From: an uncultured Alphaproteobacteria bacterium
GTDB taxonomy: Bacteria > Pseudomonadota > Alphaproteobacteria > Bin65
Reading direction: 5' to 3'
NCBI GenBank assembly: GCA_947259335.1
Contig: CAMYMQ010000405.1
Span: 1 to 44,190 of the forward strand
DNA: 44,190 bases
Under the pieces are notes generated by a model. That model had not been told where the DNA came from. It searched no databases and saw nothing but the letters and a program-made list of their open reading frames with translations. This document shows positions 16,332 to 25,071 of this stretch, one piece after another. How positions within the stretch are numbered: position 1 is the first letter of the stretch; each line of letters opens with the position of its first letter. A program made the translations under genes and the position numbers.

Positions 16332-18820
16332 GGGTCCGTTACTACCTGATCGCGCTGCTGCTGGCCGCGGCCGGCTGGGGGATCGGCTCCCTTCTGATCC
16401 CGCGCGGCGGCGAGCTCGCGCTGGTCTATTACAAGGCAGGCCGCTACGAGGCCGCCCGCAAGATCCTCGAAAAGGAACTGAACGAGGGCGAGCCGACACC
16501 GACCAACATTCATTACGCGGCCAAGACTTATCTGCGCCTGGGGGAGACCGACCGGGCCTCGGCGCTGATCGAGCGCTACGTTCATTCCCATCCCGACGAC
16601 GTCGCCGGCCGGCGGATGCTGGGCCGGCTATACAAGGAGGCCGGAAAGCCGGCGCTTTTCCTCCAGAACCTCGAGCAGATCGAGCGGCTCGCGCCCTCGG
16701 CCAAGACCCGCATCCTTCTCAAGGAACTCTACTACGAACAGGGGCTGTACAAGCGTTGGGCGGCGATGCTGAAGAAGGTCGTCGACGGCGGCGACGGCTC
16801 GCCCCAGGACTATTTCAACCTCGCCCAGTTGATGGCGGCGCAGGGCAAGAAGAAAGAGGCGCTGCGCTACCTCACCGCCCTGCGCGGTCGCGCGCGCCAA
16901 TCCTTCGGGCTCACGCAGGTCGCTCTTTTCGCCATCCTCGAGATCGATCTGGACCGCCAGGCGGAGGCCCTGGCCGCGGTGCGGGACTATCTCGCGCCGA
17001 AGCTGGAGCCGAGCGACGCTCTCTACTTCGCCGATCTGTTCCAGCGGCGCGGTCATGTCGACGCCGCGCTCGACATCCTGCTGCCGTACGCCGACCAGGC
17101 CGCGACCAATGGAGAGCTTCTGCGGACGTTGACGACGCTCGAGATTGCCGCCGGGCGCGCCGCGCGCGCGCTCAAGCGCCTTCGGCATCTCGACGAGCTC
17201 AACAAACTCAAGCCGAGCCAATTCAATCTGCTGATCACCGCCGCGCTCGCCGCGCGCAACTGGAGCATCGCCAAGCAGGCCTTCGCCCGGGCGGATATCG
17301 CTCGGCTCCATCAGGACGTCATCCTGCAGGTTGTCAACGAGGCCGCGAGTCGCGAAGACGTGGACTTCGGCAGGCTGATCGACAGTCGGCTCACCGACGC
17401 CTTCAAGCGCGCCAACCCCGTGTCCGCCGCCCGTGTCGCGCTCCTGATCGGCGATCGCCCGGCCGCTGAACGCTGGGCCGATTTTGCGGACAGCCGCAAG
17501 GCCCTCACCAACGAGGAGCGGCTCAACCTGATCGCCATCTTCGTCGCTTTGCACGAAACCGGACGGGCTGAAAAGCATCTGCGCGCCGTCGCCAAGGGCG
17601 GCGCCGTCCCCGACTATCAGCTCATCCGCCTCGCCACGCTGATGCGCAAGTTCGGAATGACCGCAGAAGGCGAAAGACTGTTCGAACGCCTTTCGGCGAC
17701 GCGAAGCTCTCCCTGGCTGACCGCCGGCCGCCTCATCCTGACGGCAAAGGCCGACGGAACGGCGCCCTCGTTGGCGTGGCTCGACAAACTGGGCACCACC
17801 GGCAAGGGACCGCGGGACCTGACCACCGCGATTTATGGCGCGGCCATGGAGGCCAAGCTGTTCAACCTCGCCGTGGCCGCCGCGGACAGGCTGGTCGCCC
17901 TGGACAACAACCGGCAGAACCGGATCTGGCAGGCGCGGGCGCTCGCCCTCTCCGGCAACGCCACACGCGCCTTCGCGCTGCTGCGGCCGCTCCTGAAGAC
18001 CAGCCTGGAGGCGCGGCAGATATACGCCGAGGCGGTCCTCGGCGCGCTCAAGGCGGGCTCGATGCAACCGCGCGAGGCTCAGGCCTTCCTGCGCGGCTAT
18101 CTGCGCGATCCGCGGATCGGCATCCAGCAACGGAAGTTCATGGTCTACGATCTCGTCGCGCTGAAGGCCTACGACATCATCCTGCCCGTCGTACGCGAGC
18201 TGGCGACCAAGGATCCGAAGACTTTCACCCTCATCTATCTGGAGGCCCTGGTTCAGGCCAAGGACAAGAGGGCGTTCGCCAAGGCGATCGTGCCGGCCAT
18301 CGATCGCGCGCAGAAGATCGAGGACCTCAGGGAACTCGGCAAGCTCGCCTTTCAGGAGAGCCTGCAGCCGGCCGCGAAGAAGGCGTACCTCAAGGTACAA
18401 AGGCTTCGCCCGAACGACCCGGAGGCGCTCAAGCATCTCGGGCTGATTGCCTTCTACAGCAACGACAATGACACCGCGCGGCGGCTGCTGACCCGCTACC
18501 TCGCGACCGGCGCGAACGACTACCAGGCGGACTATGCCCTCGGCGAGGTGATCAACAAGTTCTCCGACTGGCGCACCGCCACGCCCTACTTCAAGCGCGC
18601 CCTGGCCAAGATATCGGCACTGCGGTCGCCCACCGTCGACGACCTGAAGATCAAGGCCCACCTGCTCTATCGCAACGGCAGGTTCGGGGCCGCGGTCAAG
18701 ACCTACGAGCGGCTGCTCCGGCTGCGTCCCCGCGACGCCAAACTGCGCAACCAGTACATCGATTTCCTCATCGAGATCGGTCGCTACGATCGCGCGCGAC
18801 AACTTCAGCAACGAAGTTGA
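16328..18820 (+). CDS. pelB: PelB-like periplasmic TPR protein, without beta-barrel
   Basis: An 830-residue protein: one N-terminal membrane segment (about 4-23) and then helical TPR-type repeats almost to the end (for example YYKAGRYEAARKILEKEL at 36-53 and YRNGRFGAAVKTYERLL near the C-terminus). Such a scaffold is the periplasmic half of PelB, which binds PelA and guides polymer. Pseudomonas PelB is about 1,190 residues and ends in an outer-membrane beta-barrel; here the chain stops after the repeats (ARQLQQRS) and no barrel-like strand series or terminal aromatic residue is seen. The start is GTG 16328, inside a GTGA overlap with the deacetylase stop. Assignment rests on operon position and architecture, so pelB is likely, not certain. 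Confidence 0.78.
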   Translation: MRVRYYLIALLLAAAGWGIGSLLIPRGGELALVYYKAGRYEAARKILEKELNEGEPTPTNIHYAAKTYLRLGETDRASALIERYVHSHPDDVAGRRMLGRLYKEAGKPALFLQNLEQIERLAPSAKTRILLKELYYEQGLYKRWAAMLKKVVDGGDGSPQDYFNLAQLMAAQGKKKEALRYLTALRGRARQSFGLTQVALFAILEIDLDRQAEALAAVRDYLAPKLEPSDALYFADLFQRRGHVDAALDILLPYADQAATNGELLRTLTTLEIAAGRAARALKRLRHLDELNKLKPSQFNLLITAALAARNWSIAKQAFARADIARLHQDVILQVVNEAASREDVDFGRLIDSRLTDAFKRANPVSAARVALLIGDRPAAERWADFADSRKALTNEERLNLIAIFVALHETGRAEKHLRAVAKGGAVPDYQLIRLATLMRKFGMTAEGERLFERLSATRSSPWLTAGRLILTAKADGTAPSLAWLDKLGTTGKGPRDLTTAIYGAAMEAKLFNLAVAAADRLVALDNNRQNRIWQARALALSGNATRAFALLRPLLKTSLEARQIYAEAVLGALKAGSMQPREAQAFLRGYLRDPRIGIQQRKFMVYDLVALKAYDIILPVVRELATKDPKTFTLIYLEALVQAKDKRAFAKAIVPAIDRAQKIEDLRELGKLAFQESLQPAAKKAYLKVQRLRPNDPEALKHLGLIAFYSNDNDTARRLLTRYLATGANDYQADYALGEVINKFSDWRTATPYFKRALAKISALRSPTVDDLKIKAHLLYRNGRFGAAVKTYERLLRLRPRDAKLRNQYIDFLIEIGRYDRARQLQQRS

Positions 18821-18874
18821 CCCGTCCCCAGTATCCCTGAAAGGGAATGGCGGCGCATATCTTGCCGTCGCCTT

Positions 18875-18898
18875 GCCGTTCGACTTTGCCGAACCGGC
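18875..18898 (+). terminator. Hairpin in the pelB-pelD gap
   Basis: GCCGTTCG and CGAAC-CGGC can pair as an eight-base-pair stem with one bulged C and a seven-base loop. No proper T-run follows (ATTTGATTT), so it could be a weak terminator, a processing site or chance. It lies in a 148-base gap, the largest within an operon whose other genes overlap or nearly so. Confidence 0.3.
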
Positions 18899-18968
18899 AT
18901 TTGATTTGGCGGCAAACTATTTCATTTAGAGTTTTGCTTAATTCTTCTTGTCGGATTATTTTGTGGTC

Positions 18969-20918
18969 ATGGGTCGGTCTTGGGTGAAATGGCGCGGTAC
19001 GAAGCGATTGCCGGATAATTCCGGCGACGAGTCCCTCGTGCGCGCGCCGGCCACCGGATACCTCGGCCGCCTGCTGGGCGTGCGCGTCTCCGCGCTGGTT
19101 GAAATCGCGCTGTTCCTCGGCATTGCGCTGCTGGTCGATCATTTCTTCCTGTCGGGGAATCGTTTCTCCACCATAGAGCCGCACCCCTTTTGGGTGATCG
19201 TGCTGCTCATCAGCGTCCAATACGGCACCAACGAGGGCATCGTCGCGGCGCTTGCCTCCTCCGCGGCCCTGCTCGTCGGCAATCTGCCGCAGCAGACGAT
19301 CGACCAGGAATTTTATTCCTACCTATTCGCCGTCGCCCTGAACCCGATGATGTGGTCGACGACGGCGATCGTCGCCGGCGAGTTGCGCATGCGATATGCC
19401 CGCCGCGAACAGCACTTGAGCGAATCCCTGGCCGACGCGGAACACCGCGAGGAAACGATCGCCCTCGCCTATCAGGAGCTCGTCGCCGCCCACGAGCGGC
19501 TGGAGGTATCGGTCGCGTCCGACCTGACGACCGTTCTGACCCTGTACCGAGCTTCGAAGCGGCTGCAGAACCTCTCGGCGGAAGAGGTGCTGAACGGCGC
19601 CGCGGATATGGTCTCGACCGTTCTCAATGCCCGGAAGTATTCGATCTATCGCCTTGCCGAGGGCAGGCTCGAGCTGGCACTGAACAGGGGCTGGCAGGAG
19701 ACCGACCGCTTCCGGACGGAGTTTGGCTCTTCCGATCGCCTGTTTCAGACGGTCGTCGGCCGCCAGGCCCCTCTGGTCATCACCGAAACGGTGGACCAGC
19801 ATATCCTTGCCGGCGAGGGACTTCTGGCCGGACCGATCTTCGACGCGGACCAGGGCGAAATCCTCGGCATGTTGAAGATCGAGGAGATCTCGTTCGCGGA
19901 TCTGAACTTCAATGCGATCGAGAATTTCAAGATGCTCTGCGAGCTGATGGGCTCAGCGCTGGCCAACGCGCGCCGGTTCGAATTCATCGCATCCGAGAGC
20001 ATCGTTTCCGGCCCCTCGATGCTCTATTCCGACGCCTACTATTCGCGCCAGACCGCCTTCCTGGCCGCGCTGGCCCGGCGTCTCAACTTCCCCGTGTCGG
20101 TCATGCGGATCACGGTGCTCAACCCCGACGACCTCGAACCGGGCGAGAAGTCGCGCCTGCCGGTTCTGGTTCGCGACTGCACGCTGCACATTCTGCGCTC
20201 GACGGATCTCGCCTTCGAGTTCCGCTCCTCGCAGTGGCAGTACGTCATCGTCCTGCCCAACACGCCGATGAGCAACATGCGCATCGTCAGCGAGAAGTAT
20301 CGCCTGGCGCTGGAGAAAGGCCTTCGCGACACCGATATCCGCCTGGAAATCGACATGGAGCCGCTCGTCGACGCCAGCGAACTGAAGCCCGACCAGGCGC
20401 CGATGGCCGCGAACACGATCGCGGACTACACCCGCGAGACGCAGTTCCTGATCGCCCTGTCACGCCGGACGGGATTCCCGGTGTCGGGATTGAGGCTGTC
20501 CATCGTGCTGACCGTCGACCTGCCGGATGTCGTGCGGAAGGAGCTTTCTTCCGCGCTGATGACGATTGTCCGGCGCGCGCTGTCGGACGCCGATCTCGTC
20601 TACAACCTGGAGCCGATGGGTCAGGTTATCGCCGTCCTGCTGCCCGGCGTTTCCTTGCCGGACGCACGCCGCAAGGCCGCGCAGATCAAGGAAGCACTTG
20701 CCGAACGGCTGCGGCCGCTCGGCACTTCGGTGAAGGCCGAAATCACGGTTCGCGAACTCGTCGCCGGCCAACGCCCGGCGTCGCGGCGCATGCCCTCCGC
20801 GCAGAACACCGACCGGATTACCGAGGTCGACGGCACGCCCTGCCGGCCGGCGCCCCTGAACCAGACCGCAGATGACGCTGCCCGGGCCCGGGCGCTTCAC
20901 GAGGCGGGACAGCGATGA
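18969..20918 (+). CDS. pelD: PelD-like c-di-GMP receptor with tandem degenerate GGDEF domains
   Basis: A 649-residue inner-membrane protein: membrane helices between about 41 and 138, a coiled-coil linker (142-190), a GAF domain (about 205-340), then two successive GGDEF-like domains (about 357-465 and 487-598). In the first the active-site stretch reads RSSQWQY instead of GGDEF, but an RxxD inhibitory-site motif, RSTD (410-413), precedes it, as needed to bind c-di-GMP. PelD is the receptor that switches on Pel synthesis. Pseudomonas PelD has about 455 residues and one such domain. ATG 18969 is chosen over upstream TTG 18948 and GTG 18963; none has a good ribosome site. The downstream gene overlaps by ATGA. 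Confidence 0.88.
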   Translation: MGRSWVKWRGTKRLPDNSGDESLVRAPATGYLGRLLGVRVSALVEIALFLGIALLVDHFFLSGNRFSTIEPHPFWVIVLLISVQYGTNEGIVAALASSAALLVGNLPQQTIDQEFYSYLFAVALNPMMWSTTAIVAGELRMRYARREQHLSESLADAEHREETIALAYQELVAAHERLEVSVASDLTTVLTLYRASKRLQNLSAEEVLNGAADMVSTVLNARKYSIYRLAEGRLELALNRGWQETDRFRTEFGSSDRLFQTVVGRQAPLVITETVDQHILAGEGLLAGPIFDADQGEILGMLKIEEISFADLNFNAIENFKMLCELMGSALANARRFEFIASESIVSGPSMLYSDAYYSRQTAFLAALARRLNFPVSVMRITVLNPDDLEPGEKSRLPVLVRDCTLHILRSTDLAFEFRSSQWQYVIVLPNTPMSNMRIVSEKYRLALEKGLRDTDIRLEIDMEPLVDASELKPDQAPMAANTIADYTRETQFLIALSRRTGFPVSGLRLSIVLTVDLPDVVRKELSSALMTIVRRALSDADLVYNLEPMGQVIAVLLPGVSLPDARRKAAQIKEALAERLRPLGTSVKAEITVRELVAGQRPASRRMPSAQNTDRITEVDGTPCRPAPLNQTADDAARARALHEAGQR

Positions 20919-22012
20919 GAGCCGACGCTCCGCCGCCCGGCAGCGAGCCGCACGTCAGGCGGGTCGACTGGACCTATGTCGGCATCGCCGTTGTCTTGCT
21001 GATGGCCGACTCGGTGCTCATGGCCGGCCTCTATCTTGTCCCGTCCATGACGCCGCTGTTGTTCCTGTTGCATCTCGCACTGTGCGGGGGTGCCGGCTTT
21101 TGGGTCTACCGCCGGTATCAGCTGGGGATCGACTATTCCCTGCCGCTGGTCCTCGTCACCTCCACCGTATTCGTCGGGCCGATCGCCGCCGCCACGCTGA
21201 TCTTCGTGCATCCCTACTATCTTTACGCCCGCTCGCGCTCGACGCCGTTTGACGAATGGTACCGGTCCCTGTTCCCGGAACACCAGCAGCGCCTGCCCGA
21301 GCGGCTGTATGATGCGATCATACGCCAGGAGGTTCCCGGCCATCAGGCATCGTCGGTGGTGTCCTTCATGGACGTGATGCGGCAGGGATCGGTGCACCAG
21401 AAGTTTGCCGTGATCTCCCTGATCGCGCGCGCGTTCCGCCCCGCATTCACACCGGTCCTGCAGCAGGCGTTGAAAGACGAGGCCAACGAAATCCGGGTGC
21501 AGGCGGCCACGGCGATCGCCAAGCTGACCGACGAGAACCTGAAGCTGATGCAAAGCCTCGAAGACAAGGCGGAGGCCAGGTCTGGCGATGTCGAAGCCAT
21601 GGAGCAGTTGGCGCGCGCCTACGACGATTTTTCCTATTCCGGTATCCTGGAAGCCACCCACACGCACACGATGCGCAGCCGTGCGCTCGACCTGTGGCTC
21701 AAGATCGCTGAAGCCGACCCCGATCACCCGGTCGCCCAAATGGCCGTCGGCCGCCTGCTGATGCGGCTTGAACGCTACGAGCTCGCCGCGAACTGGATGG
21801 AGCGCGCCATCGCCGAGGAGCGCGCGTCGCCCCAGATGGTGGTCTGGTACATGGAGTGCCTGTTCCAGCAAGGGCGTCTCGACGAACTGCGCCTCTTCGC
21901 GAAGACCCGCGGCGACCGCATCGAGGACGAGCGCCCGATCTCGGCCAAGGCCCTGTCGGCCGTTCGTCTGTGGCGGTCGGCGCCAAGCGACGCGAGCTTC
22001 TCCCATGCGTGA
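20915..22012 (+). CDS. pelE: PelE-like membrane and TPR protein
   Basis: A 365-residue protein with hydrophobic helices in the first 95 residues (about 20-42, 45-62 and 70-92), a short linker with RSRSTPFDEWYRSLFPEH, and a C-terminal helical repeat region with HEAT- or TPR-like units (for example VAQMAVGRLLMRLERYELAANW). This is the layout of PelE, an inner-membrane scaffold of the Pel synthase complex with PelD, PelF and PelG. It is somewhat longer than the Pseudomonas protein. It overlaps pelD by ATGA and pelF by eight bases, so all four are coupled. PelE sequences diverge strongly, so the name depends mainly on architecture and position. Confidence 0.82.
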   Translation: MRADAPPPGSEPHVRRVDWTYVGIAVVLLMADSVLMAGLYLVPSMTPLLFLLHLALCGGAGFWVYRRYQLGIDYSLPLVLVTSTVFVGPIAAATLIFVHPYYLYARSRSTPFDEWYRSLFPEHQQRLPERLYDAIIRQEVPGHQASSVVSFMDVMRQGSVHQKFAVISLIARAFRPAFTPVLQQALKDEANEIRVQAATAIAKLTDENLKLMQSLEDKAEARSGDVEAMEQLARAYDDFSYSGILEATHTHTMRSRALDLWLKIAEADPDHPVAQMAVGRLLMRLERYELAANWMERAIAEERASPQMVVWYMECLFQQGRLDELRLFAKTRGDRIEDERPISAKALSAVRLWRSAPSDASFSHA

Positions 22013-23591
22013 CCTGCTGCCCCGCCACCTTCCGGACATCGTTCGCCGGCCGCAGATCAAGAAGAAAACACAACGCCGAGACTCCGGGCCGGTCGAGGCC
22101 GATATCTGCCTGATCCTGGAGGCGACCTATCCCTATGTCTCCGGCGGCGTTTCTTCTTGGGTCCACGACCTCGTCACCTCGCTGAGCGACATGACGTTCG
22201 CGCTGGTCTGCCTTCAGACCAAGGGCATGGAGCGTGAGCACAAATACGAGGTGCCGGACAACGTCGTCGAAATCGCCGATGTCTACCTGCACGAACTTCC
22301 AGCCGGCCGGCCGTTCTTCGAGCCCAGGAAACGATTCTTCGAAGCCCTGAAGCAGCCGCTCATGGCGATCCAGGCCGGCGGGGGACTGACCGACATCGAG
22401 GCGCTGATCGATCTGATCGCGCCGCACCGGTCGGCGCTGGGAGAGGAAAGCCTCATGGCGTCGCCGCGTTGCTGGCAGATGCTCCAGGACATGTACCTCG
22501 AGACGCAGCCCACCTCGCCGTTTCTCGAATATTTCTGGACTTGGCGCGGGCTCTACGGCCCGGTCTTCGCCGTCCTGCTGGCGCCGCTTCCCAAGTGCCA
22601 AGTCTATCACACGGTCTCGACAGGCTATGCCGGGGTGATGGCCGCGCGAGCGGCGATCGAAACCGGACGGCCGACGATCGTGACCGAACACGGCATCTAC
22701 ACCAACGAACGCCGTATCGAAATCACGCTCGCCGACTGGATCTACGAAAGCGAGCGCGGGACGCTCAGCCTCGATCTGGCCCTGCCCACGCTCAAGGATA
22801 TGTGGAAGAACAGCTTCCTCACCTATTCGAGCGCCTGCTACCAGGCGAGCACGACCATCTACACCATCTACGGCGGCAACCAGCGGCTCCAGCTCGCCGA
22901 TGGCGCCGACCCGGCGAAGATGACCGTGATCCCGAACGGCATCGACCTGGACCGGTTCTCCAGTCTGGAGCGCAGCGCCGACAACCCGCGGCCGACGATC
23001 GCGCTGGTCGGCCGCGTGGTGACCATCAAGGACATCAAGACCTTCATTCGCGCCTGCGGTGTCCTCCAGACCCAGATCCTGGACCTGCAGGCCTGGATCA
23101 TGGGGCCGACCGACGAAGAGGAAGACTACTACCAGGAGTGCGTCGACCTGGTCCGCCAGGAGGGCCTCGAATCGGTGGTGAGCTTCACCGGCCGGGTCAA
23201 TCTCGTCGACTATTTCCCGCATATCGACGTGGTCGTGCTGACCAGCATCAGCGAGGGCCAGCCGCTGGTGCTGCTGGAAGCCGGAGCCGCGGGCATTCCC
23301 TGCGTCGCGACCGACGTCGGCGCCTGCTGGGAACTGATCATGGGCCGCTCCGACGAGGACCCTCAGCTGGGTCCCGGTGGCGTGGTCACGAGCCTGTCCA
23401 GCCCGGCCGCGACCGCCGACGGCATCCGGCGCCTGCTGCAGGATCGCGATTTCTACACGGCCTGCAGCGTCGCCATGCGGGAGCGGACCCGGATCTACTA
23501 CAACAAGCGCGACATGGTCGACGCCTACCGCGCCGCCTACCGCGACCACATGGCCCTCCCCGACCGCCGTCCCGCGGCCGAGGCAGCCTGA
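22005..23591 (+). CDS. pelF: PelF glycosyltransferase (GT4)
   Basis: A 528-residue cytosolic retaining GT-B glycosyltransferase. Characteristic features are LILEATYPYVSGGVSSWVHDL at 37-57, EHGIYTNERRIEI at 228-240, the donor-site loop VGRVVTIKDIKTF (335-347), and the E-x7-E motif SEGQPLVLLEAG with Glu417 and Glu425. Length and every motif match PelF, the polymerase that uses UDP-HexNAc under PelD and c-di-GMP control; P. aeruginosa PelF is about 507 residues. ATG 22005 lies inside the end of pelE. The first 30 residues are basic and probably disordered. This and PelG are the surest anchors for calling the locus pel. Confidence 0.97.
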   Translation: MRDLLPRHLPDIVRRPQIKKKTQRRDSGPVEADICLILEATYPYVSGGVSSWVHDLVTSLSDMTFALVCLQTKGMEREHKYEVPDNVVEIADVYLHELPAGRPFFEPRKRFFEALKQPLMAIQAGGGLTDIEALIDLIAPHRSALGEESLMASPRCWQMLQDMYLETQPTSPFLEYFWTWRGLYGPVFAVLLAPLPKCQVYHTVSTGYAGVMAARAAIETGRPTIVTEHGIYTNERRIEITLADWIYESERGTLSLDLALPTLKDMWKNSFLTYSSACYQASTTIYTIYGGNQRLQLADGADPAKMTVIPNGIDLDRFSSLERSADNPRPTIALVGRVVTIKDIKTFIRACGVLQTQILDLQAWIMGPTDEEEDYYQECVDLVRQEGLESVVSFTGRVNLVDYFPHIDVVVLTSISEGQPLVLLEAGAAGIPCVATDVGACWELIMGRSDEDPQLGPGGVVTSLSSPAATADGIRRLLQDRDFYTACSVAMRERTRIYYNKRDMVDAYRAAYRDHMALPDRRPAAEAA

Positions 23592-24967
23592 TGGCCGGTA
23601 TCGGCTTCGCGCTCCGCCGGCTCAGCCAGCGCGGCGACCTTTTGGGGATCATCCAGGCCTATGCCCATTCGGCGGCGGCCTCGACGGGCCCCTGGATCTT
23701 CACCATCCTGTGCCTGGCGACCCTCACGGTCGCCGCCCTGCCCCATGTCGGCAGCCTCGGCGTGACCACCTTCCGGGTGATCATCACCTACAACTTTGCC
23801 TTCTCGCTGGTACTGACGGGGCCGATCGTCCGGGTCGTCACGCGGTGCCTCGCCGACCAGATCTACGAATACGACGTCCGCGACGCGCCGGGCATGCTGG
23901 TCGGCGCGCTGCTGGTCGGCCTGATCGTACAGGCGCCGATCGCGGCGGGTTTCTATTTCGGCTACATCGACCTGCCGGTCGCCACGCAGGTCCACTCGCT
24001 GATCAGCTACTTCCTGATCGCCTCGCTGTGGATCGTCGGCGTCTATCTGACCGCGCTCAAGGTCTACATCGCGGTCAGTGCGACCTTCGCGATAGGATTG
24101 AGCCTGGCGTTCGGCCTGTCGCTCCTGGGCGCCCAGCTGGGCTCGCTCGACGGCATGTTGATGGGGTTCAATGCCGGGCTCGCGGTGATCCTGTTCGCGT
24201 TGATCGCCCGGACCTTCGCCGAGTATCCCTATCCGCCGCGGCGCATCTTCGCCTGGCTGGTCCACTTCCGGGGCTACTGGTCGCTCGCCGCCTCCGGCCT
24301 GCTCTACAACCTCGCGATCTGGGTCGACAAATGGGTGATGTGGTTCGCCCCCGAACGCGAGACCCTGCCCAGCGGCTTCATCCACTACGGCATCTATGAC
24401 GGGGCCATGTTCCTGGCCTTCCTGTCGATCGTGCCGTCGATGGCGACTTTCGTCTTGAACCTCGAGACGGGCTTTTACGAACGCTACATGCGTTTCTACC
24501 GGGATATCCAGAACCACGCGACGCTCGAGCGGATCCTGAACAACCACCGGATGATCCTGGTCGAGCTGCTGTCGGGCATCCGCAACCTCGTCGTCTTCCA
24601 GGCGACCGTATCACTGCTATGCATCGTCTTCGCGACCGAGATTTTCGATCTGTTCGGGATCAACTACCTGTGGCTGGGGATATTCCGGTTCGGCGTGCTC
24701 GGCGCCTTCTTTCACACCCTGTTCCTGGTGCTGACGATCATCCTTTCCTATTTCGACCTGCGCGGGCGCGTGCTGGCGCTGAACCTCATCCTGTTCGTGA
24801 CCAATTTCGGCTTCACCTACATTTCGATGCAGGACGGCTTCGCCAACTACGGCTACGGCTACTTCGGCGCCGCTCTGTTCAGCTTCCTGGTCGGCGCCCT
24901 CATCACCTTCCGCGAACTGTTCCGCGTGCCCTACCACACGTTCATCGGCAACCATTCGGCCGACTGA
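23591..24967 (+). CDS. pelG: PelG inner-membrane exporter (MOP superfamily)
   Basis: A 458-residue polytopic membrane protein, about 12 helices. The N-terminus MAGIGFALRRLSQRGDLLGI followed by AYAHSAAASTGPWIF is diagnostic of PelG, as are WVDKWVMWFAPE in the middle and DLFGINYLWLGIFRFGVLGAFFH near the end. PelG moves the growing polymer across the inner membrane with PelD and PelE. The start ATG shares bases with the pelF stop (TGATG at 23589-23593). Length is essentially that of the Pseudomonas protein. It is the last gene of the operon; about 100 bases further on, a separate CBS-domain gene begins behind its own putative control site. Confidence 0.97.
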   Translation: MAGIGFALRRLSQRGDLLGIIQAYAHSAAASTGPWIFTILCLATLTVAALPHVGSLGVTTFRVIITYNFAFSLVLTGPIVRVVTRCLADQIYEYDVRDAPGMLVGALLVGLIVQAPIAAGFYFGYIDLPVATQVHSLISYFLIASLWIVGVYLTALKVYIAVSATFAIGLSLAFGLSLLGAQLGSLDGMLMGFNAGLAVILFALIARTFAEYPYPPRRIFAWLVHFRGYWSLAASGLLYNLAIWVDKWVMWFAPERETLPSGFIHYGIYDGAMFLAFLSIVPSMATFVLNLETGFYERYMRFYRDIQNHATLERILNNHRMILVELLSGIRNLVVFQATVSLLCIVFATEIFDLFGINYLWLGIFRFGVLGAFFHTLFLVLTIILSYFDLRGRVLALNLILFVTNFGFTYISMQDGFANYGYGYFGAALFSFLVGALITFRELFRVPYHTFIGNHSAD

Positions 24968-24994
24968 CCGGCGTCGGGCGGTTCGCCGCCACGC

Positions 24995-25008
24995 TTGACC
25001 CACGTCAA
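24995..25008 (+). promoter_or_regulatory. FNR/FixK-like box
   Basis: TTGACCCACGTCAA is a perfect five-base inverted repeat (TTGAC-N4-GTCAA) fitting the TTGA-N6-TCAA pattern bound by FNR/FixK/DNR regulators. It is centred about 70 bases before the CBS-BON start codon, which would place a start site near 25,043 if used as a class II activator site. Confidence 0.55.
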
Positions 25009-25071
25009 GGCCCGTAGCCCGGTTCCGGGGCATACCCTCCAAAGGCTTCGCCCTTTCGGAGAGAAAAAGAC

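Noticed and set aside
14010-16499. Open frame of 829 codons on the minus strand
   Set aside because: It is antisense to the PelA deacetylase gene, whose motifs are intact. The composition is that of a shadow frame, with no start signal.
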